Source of the DNA: Muricoccus nepalensis
GTDB lineage: Bacteria > Pseudomonadota > Alphaproteobacteria > Acetobacterales > Acetobacteraceae
NCBI RefSeq assembly: GCF_006438825.1
Contig: NZ_RCZP01000016.1
Span: 1 to 64,000 of the forward strand
Direction: 5' to 3'
DNA length: 64,000 bases
This document shows positions 18,780 through 27,970 of the stretch, piece after piece. Below the pieces are notes generated by a model. The model did not search any database and had not been told where the DNA came from. It was given only the letters and a program-made list of their open reading frames with translations. The first letter of the stretch is position 1. Each line of letters starts with the position of its first letter. The position numbers were made by a program, and so were the translations under genes.

Positions 18780-19757
18780 ATGACCCAGCCCAACCGCCGC
18801 GCCGCCCTCCTCGGCGCGGCCCTGCTGCCCCTTCTCGCGCGCGGCGCGGGGGCCGCCATCGGCGACCGTCCGCTCCGCCTCGTGCTCGGCTTCCCGCCCG
18901 GCAGCGGGCCGGACCTGGTCGCGCGGCTGCTGGCGGAGGGGCTGCGGGAGGCGCTTCCGGCCGGGGTGGTCGTGGACAACAAGCCCGGGGCCGCCGGGGC
19001 CATCGCGGCGCAGGAGGTGGCGCGCAGCACGGTCGCGGACGGCTCGGTGCTGCTGCTGGGCGAGGTCGGGCAGCTTGCCATGGCGCCGAGCACCTACGCC
19101 CGCCTGCCCTACGACCCCGCGCGCGACTTCGCGCCCGTCGCGGAGGTGGCGGCGGTGGACTTCGCCTTCGTCGTGCCCGCCGCCGTGCCGGCGCGGACGC
19201 TGGCCGAGTACCTCGACTGGGGGCGGTCGCAGCCGGCGGTGTTCCTCGGCACCTTCGGGGCCGGCACGCCCGGGCATTTCGGCGCGGCCATCCTCGCGGC
19301 GCAGGCGGGGCTGAAGGGGGAGCCGACGCATTTCCGCTCCACCGGGGACGCCATGACGGCGGTGCTCGGCGGCGCCGTGCAGGGGATGTTCGGCACCGTG
19401 GCGCTCGTCGCGCCCCAGGTGCGGGACGGGCGGCTCAGGGCGCTGGCGGTGACGGGGCCCGTGCGCTCCGCCCTGCTGCCGGAGGTGCCGAGCGTGGTGG
19501 AGCTGGGCCGGCCGGACCTCGCCTTCGACGCCTGGTTCGGCCTCGTCGCCCCCGCCGCGACGCCGGCCGCGGTGCGCGGCGAGCTGGAGGCGGTGGTGCT
19601 GCGGGCGCTGGCCGCCCCGGCGCTGCGGGCGCGCCTGCAGGAGGCGGGCTTCCGCGTGGCCGCGCGCGGGGGCGCCGAGTTCGGGACCCTGATGCGGGAG
19701 GAGACGGTGCGCTGGGCCGGGGTGGTGAAGGCGACCGGCTTCCGGGCGATCGAGTAG
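18780..19757 (+). CDS. Bug/TctC-family periplasmic solute receptor
   Basis: A 325-residue receptor with signal peptide (RRAALLGAALLPLLARGAGA), then RLVLGFPPGSGPDLVARLLA, VVDNKPGAAGAIAAQEVA and FDAWFGLVAPAATPAA. It is more diverged than the other three Bug proteins in the window: the first loop reads PPGSG in place of PPGGG or APGGS. CAGGGAG lies upstream of the ATG. It is divergent from pckA and convergent with a DUF3237 gene, with no transporter membrane gene nearby. Its ligand is unknown. Confidence 0.9.
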   Translation: MTQPNRRAALLGAALLPLLARGAGAAIGDRPLRLVLGFPPGSGPDLVARLLAEGLREALPAGVVVDNKPGAAGAIAAQEVARSTVADGSVLLLGEVGQLAMAPSTYARLPYDPARDFAPVAEVAAVDFAFVVPAAVPARTLAEYLDWGRSQPAVFLGTFGAGTPGHFGAAILAAQAGLKGEPTHFRSTGDAMTAVLGGAVQGMFGTVALVAPQVRDGRLRALAVTGPVRSALLPEVPSVVELGRPDLAFDAWFGLVAPAATPAAVRGELEAVVLRALAAPALRARLQEAGFRVAARGGAEFGTLMREETVRWAGVVKATGFRAIE

Positions 19758-19765
19758 CCGCGCCC

Positions 19766-20221
19766 TCAGACCGAGAAGATCCGCACCCGCACGCGGTCCG
19801 GCTGGCGCTCGCCGAAGCCGACGAAGAGGCTCCGGTGCAGCCAGGCATGGGCAGGGGAGGGGGTCTCGAAGACGGGCGCGGTGCGGAAGTAGACGCGCCC
19901 GGGAGGCACCGGTTCCCCGCGGAGGAGACGGGCCATGTCCTCGGGGGCGGCGTGGCGGAGGCCGCGATTCACGACGTGGACGAGGGCGCCGTCGGCGAGG
20001 CGGATGGTGTAGCGCGCCTCGATCTCCGTGACGCCGTCGGGGCGGATAAGCTGCGTGTCGAGCCCGCCCGGCAGGAGCTCGCCCTCGAGGCGCGGCCCGG
20101 CGACGCGGCCGCCGAGGATGGGCACGACCCGCCGCTCGCCCCCCGGCACCGGGCCGATGACGACGGGCGGGGCGACGGTGCAGTCGAGCTGGCCGACGAA
20201 GTCCGCGGCGCGGCCGGTCAT
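19766..20221 (-). CDS. DUF3237 family protein
   Basis: A 151-residue soluble protein matching the DUF3237/UPF0311 pattern: an N-terminal [54 protein letters not shown] and [18 protein letters not shown]. The family is a small beta-barrel with no settled role. It starts 13 bases after the HugZ-like gene and is probably its operon partner. Confidence 0.85.
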   Translation of the reverse strand: MTGRAADFVGQLDCTVAPPVVIGPVPGGERRVVPILGGRVAGPRLEGELLPGGLDTQLIRPDGVTEIEARYTIRLADGALVHVVNRGLRHAAPEDMARLLRGEPVPPGRVYFRTAPVFETPSPAHAWLHRSLFVGFGERQPDRVRVRIFSV

Positions 20222-20234
20222 GCGGAGTAGCGGG

Positions 20235-20807
20235 TCACGGCACGCCCTCGGGGTCCGGGCTGGGGGCCGGGGCGGGAGGAGGGGTGGCCTCGTCCGGCCC
20301 GGGGCGGAGGTCGGCGGCGCGCAGACGGTGGGCGCGGGCGAAGCCGAGCACCATCTGCCCGCCCATCGGCATGATCCGCCAGAGGCCGAAATCCGCGAAG
20401 TCGGCGTAGAGCTCGGCGTAGGGGTGGCGGGCGAGCCAGACGGCCTTGAGGCCGGGGTCCTCGATCCGCTCGGCGAGGCCGGTGACGGTGACGCGCGGCG
20501 CCGTCTGCGGGTTGGGGCCGTCGGGCTCGCCGAGGAACATGAGGGCGCAGCGGGGCTCGCGGGCGAGCTGGCGCGTGTGCTCCGACAGGGTGGAGAGCCA
20601 GAGCAGGACGGCGCCGTCCGGGGCGATGGCGGGGGTGACGAGGGAGGCGAAGGGCTGCCCGCCCTCGGCGACCGTGGCGAGGGTGGCGGCGCCCGCCGCG
20701 CGCATCAGGGCGCGGGCGGTGGGGCCGGTCCCGCCCTCCGGCGGCATGGGGCCCGCGAAAGGCGGAGCCTCCTCCGGCATGGCGTCTCCCGGTTCGCTCC
20801 CGGCCAT
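20235..20807 (-). CDS. HugZ-like pyridoxamine-5'-phosphate oxidase family protein
   Basis: A 190-residue flavin-reductase-like split-barrel protein: [20 protein letters not shown], then [35 protein letters not shown] and a C-terminal [18 protein letters not shown]. The latter resembles HugZ-type haem-binding or haem-degrading proteins, but the true substrate is uncertain. The start is ATG 20807, with GGGAGGA six bases upstream; the frame remains open for hundreds of residues further, which is antisense to chvI-chvG. Divergent from chvI. Confidence 0.8.
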   Translation of the reverse strand: MAGSEPGDAMPEEAPPFAGPMPPEGGTGPTARALMRAAGAATLATVAEGGQPFASLVTPAIAPDGAVLLWLSTLSEHTRQLAREPRCALMFLGEPDGPNPQTAPRVTVTGLAERIEDPGLKAVWLARHPYAELYADFADFGLWRIMPMGGQMVLGFARAHRLRAADLRPGPDEATPPPAPAPSPDPEGVP

Positions 20808-20882
20808 GGCATCCTCCCGCCCTCTTCGAACCCCATATGGGTTCCCCGTCCAACCGCCTCGACAGGCCTGCAAGGACATCCG

Positions 20883-21584
20883 ATGCCGCACACCATCGCC
20901 CTGGTGGATGACGACCGCAACATCCTCACCTCGGTCTCCATGACGCTCGAGCAGGAGGGGTTCACGGTCCGCACCTACACCGACGGGGAGAGCGCGCTGC
21001 AGGGGCTGCTGGCCCGGCCGGTGGACCTCGCGGTGCTCGACATCAAGATGCCGCGCATGGACGGGATGGAGCTCCTCCAGCGCCTGCGCCAGCGGAGCGG
21101 CATGCCCGTGATCTTCCTCACCTCCAAGGACGACGAGCTGGACGAGCTGATGGGGCTCCGCCTGGGCGCGGACGACTACATCACCAAGCCCTTCTCCCAG
21201 CGCCTGCTGCTGGAGCGGATCCGGACCCTGCTGCGGCGGAACGAGGCCAGCCGGGCCGAGGGCTCGGGCACGCCCCAGGGCGGCGTGATCGCGCGCGGCG
21301 ACCTCGTGCTGGACGAGACGAAGCACACCTGCACCTGGAAGGGCGAGCAGGTGCAGCTGACGGTGACGGAGTTCCTGCTGGTCAAGGCGCTGGCGACGCG
21401 GCCGGGCATGGTGAAGAACCGCGACCAGCTGATCGACGCCGCCTATGGCGAGAACATCTACGTGGACGACCGCACCATCGACAGCCACGTCAAGCGCGTG
21501 CGGAAGAAGTTCCGGGCGGTGGACGACAGCTTCGGGCAGATCGAGACGCTCTACGGCATCGGGTACCGCTACAAGGAGGCGTGA
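20883..21584 (+). CDS. chvI: Two-component response regulator ChvI
   Basis: A 233-residue OmpR-type regulator. The receiver carries the acidic pocket VDDDRN, phosphoacceptor Asp53 in [11 protein letters not shown] and Lys in ITKPFS; the winged-helix domain ends [15 protein letters not shown]. The opening [14 protein letters not shown] and [20 protein letters not shown] are characteristic of ChvI from Rhizobiales and relatives, which controls envelope, acid-response and central carbon genes, including pckA in some species. AAGGA stands before the ATG. The kinase gene follows after 69 bases. Confidence 0.94.
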   Translation: MPHTIALVDDDRNILTSVSMTLEQEGFTVRTYTDGESALQGLLARPVDLAVLDIKMPRMDGMELLQRLRQRSGMPVIFLTSKDDELDELMGLRLGADDYITKPFSQRLLLERIRTLLRRNEASRAEGSGTPQGGVIARGDLVLDETKHTCTWKGEQVQLTVTEFLLVKALATRPGMVKNRDQLIDAAYGENIYVDDRTIDSHVKRVRKKFRAVDDSFGQIETLYGIGYRYKEA

Positions 21585-21653
21585 CGGACGGCGCCACAGG
21601 GCCGCCCCTATCCCGGCCTCACCCCGCCACGGGTTTCGCTCTATGCTGGGCCC

Positions 21654-23339
21654 ATGCCGGATGCCAGCGGACCCGTCGCGACCGAACTCCCCCCGCCCGT
21701 TCCCATGGAACGGCGACGGACGAGCCGGCGCGTCTCGCCCCTGCTGCGGCGGATCCTGCTCGTCAACATGCTGCCGCCCTTCCTGCTGGTGGCGACGCTG
21801 CTCTACCTCGACCAGTACCAGGACGGGCTGCTGGCGGCCGAGGTGCAGGGGCTGCGGACCCAGGCGCGGATCTACGCCAACGGCATCGCCGAGGCCGGGG
21901 TGCGCATCCAGGACGACCGCGCGACGCTGGTGCCCGAGATCGCCCGCCCCCTGCTGCGCCGCCTGACCGAGCCGAGCACGGGCACCCAGGCGAAGCTCTT
22001 CGACAACAACGGGCTGCTGGTGGCCGACAGCCGCGTGCGGGAGGGGCCGGGCGGCGCCATCGTGACCGAGCCCCTGCCGCCGCCGAGCCAGCCCGGCCCG
22101 GTCGCGGGGGTGATCGGGCGCGTCTACGAGCGGGTGCTCGACTGGTTCCCCCGCCCCCGCGTGCGCGGCCCCGCCGTGGTGGTGGACGAGACGCCGGGCG
22201 CCCCCTCCTTCGACTGGCAGCCCGACCTCGGCCCCGACCGGCGGGAGGAGCTGCGGCTCGCCCTCGAGGGGGGCGTGAACCCCTATGTCCGGCGCACGGC
22301 GGACGGGCGGCTGCTGGTCTCGGTCGCGGAGCCCGCGCGCCGGGCGAACCAGCCCGTCGGCATCGTGCTGCTCACCCGCGAGGCGCGGGAGGTGGACCAG
22401 CGGGTGATGGAGATCCGGGGATCGGTCCTCGCGCTGTTTGCCATGGCGCTCGCGATCACGGTCGCCCTGTCCCTCTACCTCGCGCGCACCCTCGCCTCGC
22501 CGATGCTGGAGCTGGCGGGATCGGCGGCCGCCATGCGGCAGGGCAAGGGGCGGGGCGGGTCGGTGCCGGCGCCGCTGATGGCGCGGCAGGACGAGATCGG
22601 CCTTCTCGCCCGCGCGCTGCAGAGCGGCACCAACGCCCTCTGGGCCCGGGTGGACAGTAACGAGCGCTTCGCCGCCGACGTCGCGCACGAGCTGCGCAAC
22701 CCGCTGACCTCCGTGCGCTCGGCGATCGAGACGCTGCGCCGGGTGGAGAACCCGGAGCAGCAGCGGCGGCTGCTGGCCATCATCGCCGAGGACGCGGTGC
22801 GGATGGACCGGCTGATCGGGGACATCGCCGACAGCTCCCGCGTGGACGCCGAGCTGTCGCGCACGGTGTCGGAGCCGGTGAACATCGCGCCCATCCTGGC
22901 CACGCTGGCCGAGCTGCACGCGGCGACGCGCGGGGAGAACGACCCCTCCGTGGAGCTGGACGCGCCGGTCTCCCTCGTGGTGCGCGGCGTGGAGGGGCGC
23001 GTGGTGCAGGTGCTGCGCAACCTCCTCGGCAACGCGCTGTCCTTTTCGCCGCCGGGCGGGAAGGTGCGGGTGCGCGCGCGGGCGACGGGCGCGGTCGCCG
23101 AGATCGCGATCGAGGACGAGGGGCCTGGCATCCCCGAGGCAAAGCTCGAGGGCATCTTCGACCGCTTCTACTCCGAGCGGCCCCAGGGCGAGCGCTTCGG
23201 GCAGCACTCCGGCCTCGGCCTGTCTATCTCGCGCCAGATCGTGGAGGCGCTGGGCGGGCGGATCATGGCGGAGAACCGGCGCAACCCCGACGGCAGCGTC
23301 GCCGGCGCGCGCTTCGTGGTGCGCCTGCCGGTGGCCTGA
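21654..23339 (+). CDS. chvG: Sensor histidine kinase ChvG
   Basis: A 561-residue inner-membrane kinase. A first membrane segment lies near 35-55 (ILLVNMLPPFLLVATLLYL), followed by a periplasmic region to about 245, a second membrane segment near 252-275, a HAMP linker, the dimerisation helix with phosphoacceptor His345 in DVAHELRNPLTS and an ATPase domain with N and G boxes (NLLGNALSFSPPGG, DEGPGIPEAK, HSGLGLSISRQI). It is the expected partner of ChvI. In many relatives hprK and PTS genes follow; here a convergent efflux operon does. Confidence 0.93.
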   Translation: MPDASGPVATELPPPVPMERRRTSRRVSPLLRRILLVNMLPPFLLVATLLYLDQYQDGLLAAEVQGLRTQARIYANGIAEAGVRIQDDRATLVPEIARPLLRRLTEPSTGTQAKLFDNNGLLVADSRVREGPGGAIVTEPLPPPSQPGPVAGVIGRVYERVLDWFPRPRVRGPAVVVDETPGAPSFDWQPDLGPDRREELRLALEGGVNPYVRRTADGRLLVSVAEPARRANQPVGIVLLTREAREVDQRVMEIRGSVLALFAMALAITVALSLYLARTLASPMLELAGSAAAMRQGKGRGGSVPAPLMARQDEIGLLARALQSGTNALWARVDSNERFAADVAHELRNPLTSVRSAIETLRRVENPEQQRRLLAIIAEDAVRMDRLIGDIADSSRVDAELSRTVSEPVNIAPILATLAELHAATRGENDPSVELDAPVSLVVRGVEGRVVQVLRNLLGNALSFSPPGGKVRVRARATGAVAEIAIEDEGPGIPEAKLEGIFDRFYSERPQGERFGQHSGLGLSISRQIVEALGGRIMAENRRNPDGSVAGARFVVRLPVA

Positions 23340-23364
23340 CGCCCGCGGCCGGGAAGCGGCTTCC

Positions 23365-24951
23365 TCAGGGCCGAAGGATCGGCAGCGGCGTGCGCGACGG
23401 CGCGCTGGCCTCCGCGAGCGCCGTCCAGTCCTCCGGCGACCAGCCGCCGCCGAGGGCCTTGTAGAGCGAGATCACGTCGTTGGTGACCGACAGCGTCGCG
23501 CGGATCTCCGCCTGCTGCGCGCCGACGAGGGAGCGCTGGGCGTCCAGCACCTCGATGAAGCTGCCGAGGCCGTTGTCGTAGCGGTCCCGCGCGAGGGTGA
23601 GGACGGTGCGGGTGGAGGCGACGGTCTGCCGCAGCTTGTCGCGCTGAGTCTGGTCGGTGCGGTAGGCGACGAGGGAATCCTCCACCTCGCCCAGCGCGCC
23701 CAGCACCACCGCGCGGTAGGCGAGCGCCGCCTCCACCTGCTGGGAGCGGGCGAGGGCGAGGTTCGCCGTCAGCCGCCCGCCCTGGAAGATGGGGAGCGAG
23801 ACGGTGGGCCCGGCGGAGTAGAAGTGGTTCGCCCAGGAGCTGAGCGCGCTGATCTCCGTGCCGCGCAGTCCGAGGTTCCCGGTGAGGGAGACGGAGGGGT
23901 AGAACTGCGCGACGGCCACGCCGATGCCCGCGGTGGCCGCGTGCAGCGTCGCTTCCGCGCGGCGGATGTCGGGGCGGCGCCGGGCGAGCTCCGACGGCAC
24001 GCCGACGGGCAGGCGGGGCGGCGCGGGCGGGATGGGGCGCGGCGGGCCGAGCTCGTCGTCGAGCATACCGGGCGGGCGGCCCATCAGCACGGCCAGCCGG
24101 TTCATCGCCTGCTGCGCCTGGGCCGCGAAGGGCTGGAGCTGCGCCTCGTAGCTCGTGAGCTGCGCGCGCTGGTTCTCCACGTCGATCTGGGGCGAAAGCC
24201 CGTCGCGCTGGCGCCGCTGGGTGAGGGCGAGGAGGTTCCGCGCGGCGCCGATGTTCGTCTCCTGCGCGCGCGCCAGGGCCTGGGCGGCGCGCAGCCCCGA
24301 ATAGGTCTGCACGACCTCACCGATGAGGGTGACGAGCGCGTCGTTGCTGCTCTCGATCGCGGCCTCGGTCTGCGCGCCCGCCTGTTCCTGCCCGCGGCGG
24401 ATCCGGCCGAAGAGGTCGAGCTCCCACTCGGCGTCGAAGCCGGCCTGGAAGAGGTTGATCGGGCGCGTGAGGGCGTTGAGCCCGTTCGAGAGGCTGTCGG
24501 CCGCGCGGTTGGAGAGACCGGGGTCGGCGTTCTCGAGCGTCTGGTTGCCGCGCAGCCCGTTCGCCGCCCCGAAGGCGCCGCGGGATTCGAGGAGGCCGCG
24601 CAGGCCGAGCTGCTGGCGCGTGTAGCTGCCGCTGCCGCCGAGACTGGGCAGCCCCGCGGCGCGGGCCGTCGCCTCGCCCTGGCGCGCCTGCACCACGCGC
24701 TGCACGGACTGCTGCAGCGTGAGGTTGCCGGCGACCGTGCGGGTGACAAGGCTGTCCAGCACGGGGTCGTGGAACTCGGACCACCAGCGCGGGTCGGGGC
24801 GCGATTCCATGATGACGCCCCGCGTGCGCAGCGCCTGGTTGTAGGCGTCGAGCCGCGTGGCCTCGGGGGACTGGAAGTCGGGGTCGAGCGTGCAGCCGGC
24901 CAGGGGGCCGGCGAGCAGGCCGGCGAGCAGGAGCGGAAGCGTGGCGCGCAT
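23365..24951 (-). CDS. NodT-family outer-membrane efflux lipoprotein
   Basis: A 528-residue TolC/OprM-type channel. A lipoprotein signal ends in LAGC (Cys20). Two outer-membrane efflux repeats follow, marked by DLFGRIRRGQEQAGAQTEAA and the second-half ALAYRAVVLGALGEVEDSLV. It would form the outer-membrane exit of the pump made by the two genes upstream, which it follows after two bases. Convergent with chvG. Confidence 0.93.
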   Translation of the reverse strand: MRATLPLLLAGLLAGPLAGCTLDPDFQSPEATRLDAYNQALRTRGVIMESRPDPRWWSEFHDPVLDSLVTRTVAGNLTLQQSVQRVVQARQGEATARAAGLPSLGGSGSYTRQQLGLRGLLESRGAFGAANGLRGNQTLENADPGLSNRAADSLSNGLNALTRPINLFQAGFDAEWELDLFGRIRRGQEQAGAQTEAAIESSNDALVTLIGEVVQTYSGLRAAQALARAQETNIGAARNLLALTQRRQRDGLSPQIDVENQRAQLTSYEAQLQPFAAQAQQAMNRLAVLMGRPPGMLDDELGPPRPIPPAPPRLPVGVPSELARRRPDIRRAEATLHAATAGIGVAVAQFYPSVSLTGNLGLRGTEISALSSWANHFYSAGPTVSLPIFQGGRLTANLALARSQQVEAALAYRAVVLGALGEVEDSLVAYRTDQTQRDKLRQTVASTRTVLTLARDRYDNGLGSFIEVLDAQRSLVGAQQAEIRATLSVTNDVISLYKALGGGWSPEDWTALAEASAPSRTPLPILRP

Positions 24952-24953
24952 GG

Positions 24954-26525
24954 TCAGTGTCCTCCGCCCCCGCCCTTGACCTTCACGCTCGAGAAGAGGA
25001 GGCCGAGGGGGACGATCAGCAGGGCGAGGCCAGCCACGATGAGGAAGGCGTCGGAATAGGCGAGGACCGCGACCTGCGCGCGCAACGTCCGCTGCATCTG
25101 CCCCGTCGCCAGCTCCGCCGCCTGGGAGGCGGAGTAGCCGTAGTCGATGAGCGACTGGCGGATCGCCTGCAGGGTCGTGTTGAAGGGCTCGTAGAGGGGC
25201 GTCATGTATTCGGAGAGGGTGCTCGTGCGGATCTGCTGGTGGTTGGCCACGATCGCGGTGGAGACCGAGATCCCGACCGAGCCCATGACGTTGCGGATCA
25301 TCGTGAAGAGCGCCGTCGCGTCGCCGTTCAGCTCGCGGGGCAGGGTGGCGTAGGCAATGGTGCTGATGGGCACGAAGAGGAAGGCGAGCCCGACCGTCTG
25401 CGCCGCGCGCATGACGGCAAGCTGGGTGTAGTCGATGTCCGGCGTGAGCCCGCGCGAGTAGAACAGCGCGCCGCTGAGCAGCAACCCGCCGAAGGCGACG
25501 AGGTACTTCGCGGGCATCACCCCCATCAGCCGCCCGGTGAGCGGGATGAAGAGAAGCAGCACCACGGCGCCGGGCGCGAGGATGAGGCCTGACCAGAAGG
25601 CGTTGTAGCCGAGCTGCTGCTGCGCGAGCTGCGGGATGAGCACGGCCGAGCCGTAGAGCACGAAGCCCATCAGCCCGATGGCCGCGCAGCCGATGGCGAA
25701 GTTGCGGTCGAGGAAGACGCGCAGGTCCACGATCGGGGCCTTCGCGTAGGAGAGCCAGTAGACGCCCCCGATGAAACCGAAGGCGGAGACGAGGGCGGCG
25801 TTGCGGATGAAGCCGGAGGAGAGCCAGTCGTAGTTCTCGCCCCGGTCGAGCGCCAGCTCCATCCCGGCGAGCGCGAGCACGATGAAGCCGAGGCCGACGT
25901 AGTCGAAGCGGAAGGGGCGCTTCGCCTCCTCCGTCACCCAGGGCGGGTCCTCCACCACCTGCAGCACGCCGAAGACGGTGGCCGCGCCGATCGGCACGTT
26001 GATGAGGAAGATCCAGTGCCAGGAGTAGGTGTCGGTGAGGTAGCCGCCGGCCACGGGGCCGAGGATGGGCGCGACGACGGTCGCGACGGCGGTGACGGAG
26101 AAGGCGGTGCCACGCTTCTCCGGCGGGAAGGTGTCGAGGATGATGGCCTGCTGCGTCGGCTGCAGCCCGCCGCCGAAGAAGCCCTGCAGCGCGCGGAACA
26201 GGAGAAGCTGCCAGAACTCGTTCGCCAGCCCGCAGCCGAGCGAGGCGAGGGTGAAGACCGAGATGCAGATCAGGAAGTAGCGCCGCCGCCCGATCATGCG
26301 GCTGAGCGCGCCGGAGATGGTCAGGACGATGCCGTTGGCGACGAGGTAGGTGGTCAGCGCCCAGGTGCTCTCGTCGTTGGAGACCGAGAGGCTGCCGGCG
26401 ATATGGGGCAGCGAGACGTTGACGATGGTGGTGTCCAGCACCTCCATGAAGGCCGCCAGCGTCACGACGAGGGTGATCACCCAGGGGTTGGAGCGCGGCT
26501 TCCAGCCCGCCTCCGCCCCGCTCAT
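24954..26525 (-). CDS. emrB: DHA2-family (EmrB/QacA) drug:proton antiporter
   Basis: A 523-residue major-facilitator protein with 14 membrane segments. The DHA2 hallmarks are present: MEVLDTTIVNVSLPHIAGSL in segment 1, the motif-C-like GPVAGGYLTDTYSWHWIFLINVP and a Gly-rich C-terminus. EmrB-type pumps export hydrophobic drugs, uncouplers or fatty acids. It lies 10 bases after the HlyD-type gene and two before the outer-membrane channel gene, so all three belong to one operon. Confidence 0.94.
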   Translation of the reverse strand: MSGAEAGWKPRSNPWVITLVVTLAAFMEVLDTTIVNVSLPHIAGSLSVSNDESTWALTTYLVANGIVLTISGALSRMIGRRRYFLICISVFTLASLGCGLANEFWQLLLFRALQGFFGGGLQPTQQAIILDTFPPEKRGTAFSVTAVATVVAPILGPVAGGYLTDTYSWHWIFLINVPIGAATVFGVLQVVEDPPWVTEEAKRPFRFDYVGLGFIVLALAGMELALDRGENYDWLSSGFIRNAALVSAFGFIGGVYWLSYAKAPIVDLRVFLDRNFAIGCAAIGLMGFVLYGSAVLIPQLAQQQLGYNAFWSGLILAPGAVVLLLFIPLTGRLMGVMPAKYLVAFGGLLLSGALFYSRGLTPDIDYTQLAVMRAAQTVGLAFLFVPISTIAYATLPRELNGDATALFTMIRNVMGSVGISVSTAIVANHQQIRTSTLSEYMTPLYEPFNTTLQAIRQSLIDYGYSASQAAELATGQMQRTLRAQVAVLAYSDAFLIVAGLALLIVPLGLLFSSVKVKGGGGGH

Positions 26526-26535
26526 TCGCCCGTCC

Positions 26536-27777
26536 TCATTCGACGGTGACCGTCGGCACCACGGAGAGGCCCAGCGGGATGGGCCGGTCGGCGGGCGGGC
26601 TGTCGATGACGATCTTCACGGGCACGCGGCGGACGATCTTCACGAAGTTGCCCGTCGCGTTCTCGGAGGGGAAGGCGCTGAAGCGGGCGCCGCTGCCCAT
26701 CTGCACGCTGTCGATGTGGCCGCGGAGCTTCATGTCCGGAAAGGCGTCGATCTCGATCTCGACCGGCTGGCCCGGGCGCATGCGGGCGAGCTGGTTCTCC
26801 TTGAAGTTGGCGGCGACCCAGACCTCGGGGGTGACGAGATTCATGACGGTGGTGCCGGGCTGGAGCAGCCCGCCGCGCTCGACGTTGCGGCGGGTGACGC
26901 GGCCGTCCTGGGGCGCGCGGATCTCGGTATAGGAAAGGTTCAGATCGGCCGCCGCGAGCTGCGCCTCCGCCTGGGTCACGGCCGCGCGGCGCTGCTCGAC
27001 CGTGGCCGCGGCGAGGTCGATCGTCTGCTGCGTGACGGAGGCGACCTGCACCTCCGCCTCCGCCTGCGCGACGGCCGCGGTGCGGACGCGGAGCGCGGCG
27101 GTCGCCGTGTCGATGTTCGACTGGGTGGTGGCGCGCGGGTCGACCGCGCGCTGGCGGCGCTCGTCCGCGCGGGCCTGCTCCTGGCTGGCGAGCGCCGAGG
27201 CGCGCTGGGCCTCGGCCTGGGCGAGCTGGGCCGGGGCGCGCACGCGGGCCACGTCAAGGTCGATCTCCGCCGCGCGGAGCTGGGTGCGGGCGAGCGCCAC
27301 CTGCGCCCGCGCCTGGTCGCGCTGCACGGTGTAGTCGCGCGCGTCGATCCGCAGCAGAAGGTCGCCCGCCTTGACCATCTGGTTGTCGTTCACCGCGAGC
27401 TCGGTGACGTAGCCGCCGACGCGGGGCGCGATGGTGACCGCGCGTCCCTCGGTGTAGGCGTCGTCGGTCGATTCGAGGTCGCGGTGGCTCCACCAGTACC
27501 AGCCGCCGGCGAGGATCGCGACGAGGAGCACGACGCCGCCGATGATCAGCGGCCAGCGCTTGCCGCTTCCCTTCTTCCCGTCCTTGCCGTCGTCCTTGTC
27601 CTTGTCGGCGCCCTTCGCGTCGCCTTCGCCGTCCTCCTTGCGGGAGGAGCGGTCGTCCGCGTCCCCCTCGCGCCGCGTCTTCCCGTGCGCGGGGGCCTCG
27701 CCCTCCGGCCGGCTGCGGTTCGCGGGCTCGAGTTCGAGAAGGTCGCGCCGCGCCGCGCTGCTGTCACCGTCCGCCAT
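26536..27777 (-). CDS. emrA: EmrA/HlyD-family periplasmic adaptor subunit
   Basis: A 413-residue membrane-fusion protein. Residues 1-74 form an unusual cytoplasmic tail dense in Asp, Lys, Glu and Gly. A membrane segment (WPLIIGGVVLLVAILAGGWY) is followed by the biotinyl-lipoyl domain (RVGGYVTELAVNDNQMVKAG), a long coiled-coil hairpin rich in Ala and Gln (about 150-280) and the beta-barrel with VWVAANFKENQLARMRPGQ. It links the EmrB-like pump to the NodT-like channel. Start MADGDS was chosen because GTGGGGG lies just upstream; an ATG 11 codons earlier is less likely. Confidence 0.93.
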   Translation of the reverse strand: MADGDSSAARRDLLELEPANRSRPEGEAPAHGKTRREGDADDRSSRKEDGEGDAKGADKDKDDGKDGKKGSGKRWPLIIGGVVLLVAILAGGWYWWSHRDLESTDDAYTEGRAVTIAPRVGGYVTELAVNDNQMVKAGDLLLRIDARDYTVQRDQARAQVALARTQLRAAEIDLDVARVRAPAQLAQAEAQRASALASQEQARADERRQRAVDPRATTQSNIDTATAALRVRTAAVAQAEAEVQVASVTQQTIDLAAATVEQRRAAVTQAEAQLAAADLNLSYTEIRAPQDGRVTRRNVERGGLLQPGTTVMNLVTPEVWVAANFKENQLARMRPGQPVEIEIDAFPDMKLRGHIDSVQMGSGARFSAFPSENATGNFVKIVRRVPVKIVIDSPPADRPIPLGLSVVPTVTVE

Positions 27778-27820
27778 GCTGCCCCCACGGGTCCGGTCCC
27801 GCGAGGGCACCCGAAGATTT

Positions 27821-27895
27821 TCGCTGATCCATGAACCGCGATATAAACAGCGATCCCCGCGCCGCTATTGCCGCGGCCGGCCACGTGACAGCGAT
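27821..27895. promoter_or_regulatory. Three CAGCGA/TCGCTG boxes upstream of the efflux operon
   Basis: In the 193-base gap before the emrA-like gene, TCGCTGAT (27821-27828) is an inverted copy of ACAGCGAT, which recurs at 27847-27854 and 27888-27895, the last two 41 bases apart or about four helical turns. An AT-rich stretch (GATATAAACAG) lies between the first two. They could bind an efflux-pump repressor, but no regulator gene adjoins the operon. Confidence 0.35.
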
Positions 27896-27970
27896 TTCAT
27901 GGGGCGGCGCGCGCCTAACCGCGAGTTGATCGGCGCGGCGCGCGCAACCGTTTCGGCGCCACCGTGCCGA

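Noticed and set aside
20808-23207. A long minus-strand open frame running on past the HugZ-like gene
   Set aside because: It lies antisense to chvI and chvG, which have complete family motifs; codon use and composition are of a shadow frame.
27546-27884. A short frame overlapping the start of the EmrA-like gene
   Set aside because: Arg/Thr/Ala-rich, overlaps the adaptor in another frame and shows no motif; the adaptor has a clear start and domains.
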